A stretch of DNA of 12,799 nucleotides from Acidothermaceae bacterium (GTDB lineage: Bacteria; Actinomycetota; Actinomycetes; Acidothermales; Acidothermaceae): assembly GCA_025925185.1 (NCBI GenBank), contig JAICLV010000063.1, positions 1 to 12,799 of the forward strand, read 5' to 3'. Within the stretch, counting starts at the first letter, position 1. The number at the start of each line of letters is the position of its first letter. The notes under the pieces were generated by a model. The model did not search any database. It saw only the letters and a list, made by a program, of their open reading frames with translations, and had not been told where the DNA came from. This document shows, in pieces, positions 7,423 to 12,799 of the stretch. Both the position numbers and the translations under genes were made by a program.

Positions 7423-9315
7423 CTAGACCTCGGGCGGCACCGGCAGTTCGCTCACCTGACGGCCTGCGGCGTCGTAAAGACGGACGACGAAGCTGCGTTG
7501 GGCAAGCGCTGGGTACGGCCGATTCACCTCCAAGCTGGCGAATCCGGTTGCATTGACCGGCGCCGAGTTGGTCACGACGCCGTCCTCGACCAACGTCGCC
7601 GACGCGACCCCCGGCGCAGTCAACACGCCAACCCGGGCCGCTTTCCCGGTCGGATAGGCGAACCCGATCGGGTAATCGGGCGCATCAGGTCTCAGCAGGT
7701 ACTCGCCGTCGCCGTCCGGCCAGGCCACGATCAGCAAGTCCGCCAAGTGCAGGGTCTTCACGCGCAGCACGACGAGTTGCTCACCCCTGTCGTCGGAGCC
7801 GCCCCACAGCACCACGGCTTGGCCGCCTGCGTTGAGCTCACCCGTGCGCGCCCAGTCAGCTTCGGTGTCCAGCGCGCGTGCCAAGACCGCGGCATCCGGC
7901 GTGCCGCGCACGATGGTCACCGGTGGCAGGTCAGGTTCGCGTTTGCCGAGTTGAATCACCGGCACCGGCCGGTTCCACCCGAGTTGTTGATCCTCGAACA
8001 GCTTCACGAACAGCGACGGCAGGTACTGCTGCGAGACGTCGCGGACGACGATGCCGCCGTCCTGGCTGATCGTGGCGAACGACTGGTCGTAGAAGTTGTC
8101 TGCGCCCACATCGGAGAGCAAGACACTCGTCGTCTCCGGCGGGCCGATGACGACGAGCGCGGAGTGGCCCGCCGGGTCGGACAGCGCCGCCGCGATCACG
8201 CTGCCGTGCAAAATGTTTCCGCTGTATGAGAAGGAGCCCTCGGTCAATGACTGCGACCCGAGCGGCCCGAAAAACCACGACCTGATCACCCCTTGCCGCG
8301 AATGCGCCGCCACGAAGGCGACCCGAAACGAGGACGTGTCGGCGGCCAACAGAATCTGCACGTCGCCGATCGCGTCGGGGTGGTTGGCGACGAAGGCTGT
8401 GCGCAAGTTCGACAGCAATGTGGTGTCGCCGTGCAACCCGCCGCGGATCGGCCAGTCGACGACGCGCTCGTCGCCGCTCGCGACGAACCCGGACGACGGT
8501 GCCACGCTCGGGCTCGACGATGTCGAATCGGCCACAGTCGCAGACGTGGTGTTCCTCGATGTCGAGATACCAACCACGCTGATCACAGCCACACACGCAG
8601 CGACAGCCGTGACCGCGACCCCGATTCGCCGACGCGTGCGGCTCGCGACGGCCAGCGCCTGCGGATACGCATCGACAGGTGTCGTGACGGTCACCGCCTC
8701 GCGGGCCAGCATCCGCGCAACCAGCGTGTCGATGCTCTCGTCCAGATAGCCCGGTGGCCGCCTTTCCAGCAGCATCGCGGCAGCCGGATCGGCTGCGATG
8801 GAAGCACGCAGCTTCACCCACGCGGAGTTCTCCAGCGAACGCAGCCTCCGGTAAGACCCAAACGCTTCAGGCACCGTGATGTCTTGCAACTGGCTCGAGG
8901 CCACGCCCACTTCCGCGAACAGCAACGGCACCCGCTCCGCAGGCAGCAACGCCTTCCACGCCCGCCACGCCGCATCAAGCAGCAGCTCGACGTCCGTGTC
9001 GTCCGCGTCGTCCGCCTTGTCCGGGTCGGCCAGGTCAGGTCCGGCCGGTGGCCGCGATGGTCGAGCGAGCGCGCGTGGCAACCGCGTGACGAGCGATTCG
9101 ACCGCCACCGACTCAGGTGATCTGTCGGACAAGGCCTCGCGCCAGTACCGCCTAGTGCGCGCGAGCGCGCGCACCATCCGCTCTCGTGCTCGTTCTTCGT
9201 CGCGGTCCGCTACCCCGCTCGGGTCGACACCCGCGACCAGCAAATACGCGACCCTCGCGAGTGGCTCACCGAAAGCCGCTGCGAATTCGCGGAACTCCGC
9301 GTCGTCGTCAGTCAT
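7423..9315 (-). CDS. membrane protein with degenerate sigma-factor-like cytoplasmic domain (second paralogue)
   Basis: A 630-residue protein that I cannot assign to a named family. Residues about 8-60 (FREFAAAFGEPLARVAYLL, then ALARTRRYW) resemble sigma region 2.1-2.2 of SigE-family ECF sigma factors. Residues about 113-170 (AAWRAWKALLPAERVPLLF, then RRLRSLENSAWVKLR) resemble region 4, but its helix-turn-helix is poorly kept. An Asp-rich linker lies between them (about 93-108). After the arginines of SRTRRR comes one transmembrane helix (about 231-250), then a Ser/Thr/Pro linker and an extracytoplasmic domain from about 284 with VVDWPIRG, RTAFVANHPDAIGDVQ, DPAGH and GFASLEV. Positive residues before the helix predict N-in/C-out topology. 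The ATG at 9315 overlaps the upstream paralogue's stop by 8 nt; a frame open 44 codons further upstream gives unlike residues and is rejected. The function is unknown. The sigma resemblance is my reading by eye. Confidence 0.85.
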   Translation of the reverse strand: MTDDDAEFREFAAAFGEPLARVAYLLVAGVDPSGVADRDEERARERMVRALARTRRYWREALSDRSPESVAVESLVTRLPRALARPSRPPAGPDLADPDKADDADDTDVELLLDAAWRAWKALLPAERVPLLFAEVGVASSQLQDITVPEAFGSYRRLRSLENSAWVKLRASIAADPAAAMLLERRPPGYLDESIDTLVARMLAREAVTVTTPVDAYPQALAVASRTRRRIGVAVTAVAACVAVISVVGISTSRNTTSATVADSTSSSPSVAPSSGFVASGDERVVDWPIRGGLHGDTTLLSNLRTAFVANHPDAIGDVQILLAADTSSFRVAFVAAHSRQGVIRSWFFGPLGSQSLTEGSFSYSGNILHGSVIAAALSDPAGHSALVVIGPPETTSVLLSDVGADNFYDQSFATISQDGGIVVRDVSQQYLPSLFVKLFEDQQLGWNRPVPVIQLGKREPDLPPVTIVRGTPDAAVLARALDTEADWARTGELNAGGQAVVLWGGSDDRGEQLVVLRVKTLHLADLLIVAWPDGDGEYLLRPDAPDYPIGFAYPTGKAARVGVLTAPGVASATLVEDGVVTNSAPVNATGFASLEVNRPYPALAQRSFVVRLYDAAGRQVSELPVPPEV

Positions 9316-11164
9316 CGCCCGCGCCGAACAGTGGCTGATCAGGGATAACCGGGTCGCCGAGCGCTTTACCGGATGACGCGAGAAACTGCACCTCCACCGT
9401 TTGCTCGGCCAGCAGGCCGGTCTGACCCCGTACCGGCAGGCTCGCAAAGCCCGCGCCGTCGATCGGCATTGGGGACGATGCCTTGCCGTCGACCACCAAG
9501 ACGGCGGTTGCGACGCCGTCCGGTGCGATCACCCCGACCCGCGTGCCGTCGCGAGCCGGGTAGAAAAACACGAGCGGCGTGTCGGACGATGTCGCGTCGA
9601 TGCGATAGGCGCGCGATTGCGGCGCGCGTTGTCGGTCGGACAACCAGCTGACGACAAGCAGGTCGGACAGCTGCGGCGACGCCATTCGCAACACGACTCC
9701 GATGTCGCCAAGCTCGTCGGTCCCGCCCCACACCACCTTGGGTTCGGCGGTCGACCCAAACGCGCCCGTTTGCTGCCAGCGATGCGCGGTGCCGATCGCC
9801 GCGCCGAGCACGGTCGCGTCGGCGAAGCCCCGTTGTATCGGGATTTGCGCCACGGAGTTGCTGGTGAGACGGACCTCCGGGACCGGGCCGCTCCAGGGCT
9901 CCGCGTCGCCTACGTGCACCACGAGGCGAACCGCGGGCAGGTAGGTGTCCTGCACATCATGAATGGTGATGCCGTTTGTGCTTTCCAGCTGGTCGGCGCC
10001 CCTTGGTGGATCGGGCGCAGACAACGACTCGACGTTCGACCATTGCACCTTGATGTTCCGCGGCGGGGCGATCACCACGAGCACCACATGACCGGCCGGA
10101 TCGGCCACGGCCGACGCCACCACGCCGTCCTCCGCGACGTCGGCGCCGCGCTGGAACGCGCCTTCGGCCAGGACGTGCGCACCAACCGGCCCGTAGAACC
10201 ACGCGCCGATGACGCCGTCCGGTGACGGCGACGTCAGGTACGCGAGGCGGAACCACGTGGTGTCGGCGGCCAGAAGAACTTGCACATCACCGAGAGCGTC
10301 GGGGTGCGCCGCGACGAAAGCGGTCCTCAGCGACGCGAGCAATTCGGCATCGTCACTCAGGTTTCCACGGGTCGGCCAGTCGACCACACGTCCGGCGGAA
10401 ACTCCGAGGGTTTGCCCCGCGGGTCGTTCGGCCGGCGAACTCGCCTGCGCGGCGGCAGGCCGGTCGGGTTGCGACACGGTGGCGGCGACGGCAAGCCCGC
10501 CGGCCAGCACTGCGATGACAGCCGCGACCGCGACTCGCGTCTTCCACCGCAGCCGTCCGAGCTCGGCGTCGACGCGCTCTCGCGCGTCCGCCCGCGCGGA
10601 AATGCGCACCGCGACGTCCGCCAACGTGGGGCTGAGCCAATGTTCGACAACGGCGTCGACTCGCCCGGCGGTCGCGTCGTCCTGGGCAACCGCGAAGCGA
10701 AATCGCTCGTCGGACTCGACGGCGAGTTGGCGCAGCTTGCGGGGTGACGCGAACGAGCGCGGCAGCTCGGCGCCCTCGAACCGGCGTGAGGCCACCGTCG
10801 GATCGACGAACAGCAACGGCGCCCGATGACGCGGGTCGAGCGCGCACCACGACCGCCAGACGGCCGCCTTCGTCTGCCGGATCTCGGGATCGTCGTCGGG
10901 AAAGTCGACCCCCACCGAGGTGTCGGATGGTCGTGCACGCGGCAGCCGGGACACCAACGCCTCGACCGCGTGCGACTCAGGAGCCGATGAAGCGTCCTGC
11001 CAGTCACGTTTCGTGCGCGCTAGCGCGGCGATGGCCAGCCGTTCCGCGGCCTCCACCGATGTGGTGTCAACGGACGAATCGACGACGAGCAACGCTGCCA
11101 GGCGAGTCAGCGGCTCGGCGAATCCCGCGACGAAATCGCGGAAGTCGTCGTCCGCCGCTGGCAT
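9308..11164 (-). CDS. membrane protein with degenerate sigma-factor-like cytoplasmic domain (first paralogue)
   Basis: A 618-residue protein with the same plan as its downstream neighbour, to which it is clearly related along most of its length. Residues about 8-56 (FRDFVAGFAEPLTRLAALL, then AIAALARTKRDW) resemble sigma region 2. Residues about 100-158 (AAVWRSWCALDPRHRAPLLF, then PRKLRQLAVESDERFRFA) resemble a worn region 4. A helical stretch follows (170-210), then RLRWKTR and one transmembrane helix (211-230), a Pro/Ala/Ser linker and an extracytoplasmic domain from about 258 with VVDWPTRG, RTAFVAAHPDALGDVQ, WFYGPVG, DPAGH and GFASLPV. No signal peptidase or lipobox motif is seen. The ATG lies 6 nt after the stop of the 2-hydroxyacid dehydrogenase gene, so the two are probably co-transcribed. 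Catalytic motifs are absent. Possible roles are a signal-transducing membrane protein or a sequestering sigma mimic; both are inference. Confidence 0.85.
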   Translation of the reverse strand: MPAADDDFRDFVAGFAEPLTRLAALLVVDSSVDTTSVEAAERLAIAALARTKRDWQDASSAPESHAVEALVSRLPRARPSDTSVGVDFPDDDPEIRQTKAAVWRSWCALDPRHRAPLLFVDPTVASRRFEGAELPRSFASPRKLRQLAVESDERFRFAVAQDDATAGRVDAVVEHWLSPTLADVAVRISARADARERVDAELGRLRWKTRVAVAAVIAVLAGGLAVAATVSQPDRPAAAQASSPAERPAGQTLGVSAGRVVDWPTRGNLSDDAELLASLRTAFVAAHPDALGDVQVLLAADTTWFRLAYLTSPSPDGVIGAWFYGPVGAHVLAEGAFQRGADVAEDGVVASAVADPAGHVVLVVIAPPRNIKVQWSNVESLSAPDPPRGADQLESTNGITIHDVQDTYLPAVRLVVHVGDAEPWSGPVPEVRLTSNSVAQIPIQRGFADATVLGAAIGTAHRWQQTGAFGSTAEPKVVWGGTDELGDIGVVLRMASPQLSDLLVVSWLSDRQRAPQSRAYRIDATSSDTPLVFFYPARDGTRVGVIAPDGVATAVLVVDGKASSPMPIDGAGFASLPVRGQTGLLAEQTVEVQFLASSGKALGDPVIPDQPLFGAGDD

Positions 11165-11170
11165 GGCACG

Positions 11171-12091
11171 TCACCGCGTCCCGACGACCATGACGTTGTC
11201 GAGCGGCTCGCCGTCGAGGAATCGGGTGATCTGCTCGCGCACCAGTCGACGTGCGCGCGGCAAGAAGGCAGACGTGTTGCCGCCGACGTGCGGAGAGATG
11301 AGCAGACCCGGCGCGTCCCACAGCGGGTGGTCGCTTGGCAATGGCTCGGGATCGGTGACGTCGAGCGCGGCACAGATTCGCCGCTCTTCCAACGCGGTGA
11401 GCAGCGCCGCAGTGTCGACGACGCCGCCGCGGGCCACGTTGACCAACAACGCTCCCTGCTTCATCTGGCGCAGGAAGGGCGCGTCGATCATTCCTTTTGT
11501 TTGCAAGGTGAGCGGCGTGACGACCATGACAATGTCGGCGGCGGGCAAGAGTTGCGGTAGGTCCGCGACGCCGTACACGTCGTCCGCGGGCCTGGCCGTT
11601 CGCGCCACCCGGGTGACGGTCGTCTCGAACGGCCGCAGTCGCCGATCGATGGCCTCGCCGATCGAGCCGTAGCCGAGGATAAGCACATGTTTGTCGGCCA
11701 ACGCCTGAAACTGCCCTGGCTCCCACGAGTGCTTGTCTTGCGCCCGCACGAATCTCGGAATTCGCCGTAGTGCCGCGAGCGCCAACGCAACCGCGAGTTC
11801 GGCGGTGCTCGCGTCATGCACACCGCGGGCGTTGCACAGCGTCACGCCGTTCGGGAGGTACGGCAAGGCGTGCTCATAGCCGGCGCTAAGCAGCTGCATC
11901 ACCCGCAGCCTTGGCATCCGCGCGGTGACGCCGAGCGCCTCCGCCGTCGTCGCGTAAGGCGCGACGAAGAACTCGACCTCGCCGACGTCCGACGGGACGC
12001 CGCTGTTGCCGGTGTAGACAGCGACTTCGAGGTCGGGCGCCAGCTTTTCGACGTCCGAGACAAACTCTTCGTACGGCACCCAGATGTGCAC
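11171..12091 (-). CDS. D-isomer-specific 2-hydroxyacid dehydrogenase
   Basis: A 306-residue cytoplasmic oxidoreductase interconverting a 2-oxo acid and a D-2-hydroxy acid; the substrate cannot be told from sequence. The family elements are complete: the dinucleotide-binding motif GYGSIG at 140-145, and catalytic Arg221 (NVARGG), Glu249 (DPEPLP) and His268 (SPHVGG). After the second Rossmann strand there is an Arg-rich stretch (Arg161, Arg164, Arg167) and no acidic residue, which suggests NADP(H) rather than NAD(H). It is shorter than SerA and lacks an ACT domain, so it is not a second phosphoglycerate dehydrogenase of that type. The start is GTG (MHIWVPYEEF) with AGGGAG about 5 nt upstream. 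It is the first gene of the apparent operon with the two sigma-like membrane proteins and follows the broken SDR gene after 143 nt. Confidence 0.92.
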   Translation of the reverse strand: MHIWVPYEEFVSDVEKLAPDLEVAVYTGNSGVPSDVGEVEFFVAPYATTAEALGVTARMPRLRVMQLLSAGYEHALPYLPNGVTLCNARGVHDASTAELAVALALAALRRIPRFVRAQDKHSWEPGQFQALADKHVLILGYGSIGEAIDRRLRPFETTVTRVARTARPADDVYGVADLPQLLPAADIVMVVTPLTLQTKGMIDAPFLRQMKQGALLVNVARGGVVDTAALLTALEERRICAALDVTDPEPLPSDHPLWDAPGLLISPHVGGNTSAFLPRARRLVREQITRFLDGEPLDNVMVVGTR

Positions 12092-12217
12092 CCGACTCCC
12101 TCTCGCTCGACGATCTTCTCTGCGCCGATTGTCCCTCCGGCTGCGATGGCCGCGGGCAGGCAGGAGCCATGGGTCACATTCGGCTCCACGTATCGCGGCG
12201 GCGTCCGGTTCAGCGGG

Positions 12218-12233
12218 CCGGGCTCCGGCCCGG
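12218..12233 (-). terminator. short GC hairpin just after the SDR stop
   Basis: A 6-bp stem (CCGGGC/GCCCGG) with a 4-nt loop begins 1 nt beyond the SDR stop codon on the minus strand. No U-tract follows. It could terminate or attenuate SDR transcription ahead of the hydroxyacid dehydrogenase operon. The remaining 12092-12217 holds only the ribosome-binding site of the next gene and no promoter I would defend. Confidence 0.35.
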
Positions 12234-12234
12234 G

Positions 12235-12799
12235 TCAGCGCGCGGTCCAGCCGCCGTCAATGAGCATCGTGTGGCCGGTGATCAGATCGGCCGCCGGGGA
12301 GGCGAGGAACACGACGGCGCCGGTGACGTCGTTCGGCTGACCGATGCGATGGAGCGCTGCGATGCGGGTTTCAACGTCCTCGCGAAAGTCAGGATCGGAC
12401 AGCGCCGTGTCGGTGCCGGGCGTCTCGATGAAGGTCGGAGCGATCGCGTTGACGTTCACGCCGCGCTGGCCCCATTCGACCGCGAGACATCTGGTCAGGT
12501 GATTGATCGCGGCTTTGGTCATGCAGTAGACGGATTCTCCCGGCAGCGCCACGAATCCGGCCTGCGAGCTCACGTTGATGATTCGGCCGAATCCTTGGCG
12601 GAGCATGATCCGCGCGGCGTGCTGGCTGGTGAAAAACGTGCCGCCGAGATTGACATTGAGCGTCGCGTCGAAGTCGGCTTCGGTGACCGCTTCGGCCGGG
12701 TTGCCAGGCGCGATGCCCGCGTTGTTGACGGTCGGAGATGTCGAGTTGCAAGACGAACGCTTTTCGACCGACGCGTTCGATCTCCGCGACTAGATCGTC
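12235..12799 (-). pseudogene. short-chain dehydrogenase/reductase, 5' end outside the window, disrupted by deletion and frameshift
   Basis: The intact part is a classical SDR: NNAGIAPGN (from about 12726), the catalytic Ser in INVSSQAG, the Tyr-x3-Lys pair in YCMTK, and a typical end MLIDGGWTAR. Upstream of about 12730 the SDR sequence continues in another frame (VGRKAFVLQLDISD, 12731-12772). The downstream frame there turns to unlike residues and meets a TAG at 12790-12792. The segment normally found between the D-I/V-S-D motif and NNAG, about 22-25 residues, is absent. The simplest reading is a deletion of about 65-71 bases (3n+2) that also shifted the frame. The nucleotide-binding GxxxGxG lies beyond the window. 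An assembly error would look the same. The substrate is unknown; the C-terminal half is of the sugar/polyol SDR style. Confidence 0.8.

Noticed and set aside
6262..8229. Very long plus-strand open frame (655 codons) antisense to ilvD and the second membrane protein
   Set aside because: It crosses two convincing minus-strand genes, is Arg/Asp/His-rich in the manner of a GC-rich antisense shadow, and shows no domain.
9316..9447. 44-residue N-terminal extension of the second membrane protein
   Set aside because: It overlaps the 3' end of the upstream paralogue in another frame; the paralogue alignment begins at the ATG at 9315.
12389..12751. 120-residue minus-strand frame starting MQLDISDRQ as a separate gene
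   Set aside because: Only its first residues are SDR-like; after about 12730 it is the wrong frame of the broken SDR gene.

Overview
The window comes from a high-G+C actinomycete (Actinomycetota). The evidence is the strong G/C third-position bias, which leaves long antisense shadow frames; the 530-residue SerA of the mycobacterial/Streptomyces type; the ilvB-ilvN-ilvC order behind an attenuator that looks leaderless; and remnants resembling actinobacterial SigE-family sigma factors. I cannot name a genus. All genes supported here lie on the minus strand, so the text below follows transcription, from high to low coordinates.

Right end (12799 to 7423): a short-chain dehydrogenase/reductase enters from beyond the window and appears broken by an internal deletion with a frameshift near 12730. 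After a 143-nt gap come a D-2-hydroxyacid dehydrogenase and two tightly packed paralogous single-pass membrane proteins of unknown function. Each has an N-terminal cytoplasmic part that looks like a decayed ECF/SigE-type sigma factor, one transmembrane helix, and a large extracytoplasmic domain. Spacings of 6 nt and an 8-nt overlap suggest one operon.

Middle (7374 to 5303): ilvD (dihydroxy-acid dehydratase) begins 48 nt after the second membrane protein and may share its transcript. Downstream is a long imperfect palindrome. Next comes the control region of ilvBNC: a TTGACA promoter inside a small dyad, a 13-residue leader peptide with consecutive Leu-Val-Leu-Ile codons that starts almost at the predicted transcription start, an antiterminator/terminator pair and a U-tract. 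This is a classical branched-chain attenuator.

Left end (5302 to 1): ilvB and ilvN (acetolactate synthase large and small subunits) and ilvC (ketol-acid reductoisomerase) form a compact operon. A 229-nt spacer with repeated GCTCAGGG motifs and a hairpin follows, then serA (3-phosphoglycerate dehydrogenase) and a strong GC hairpin.

IlvBN, IlvC and IlvD perform the three shared steps of valine/isoleucine synthesis, and SerA opens the serine pathway. The part least explained by known biology is the pair of sigma-like membrane proteins at 7423-11164.
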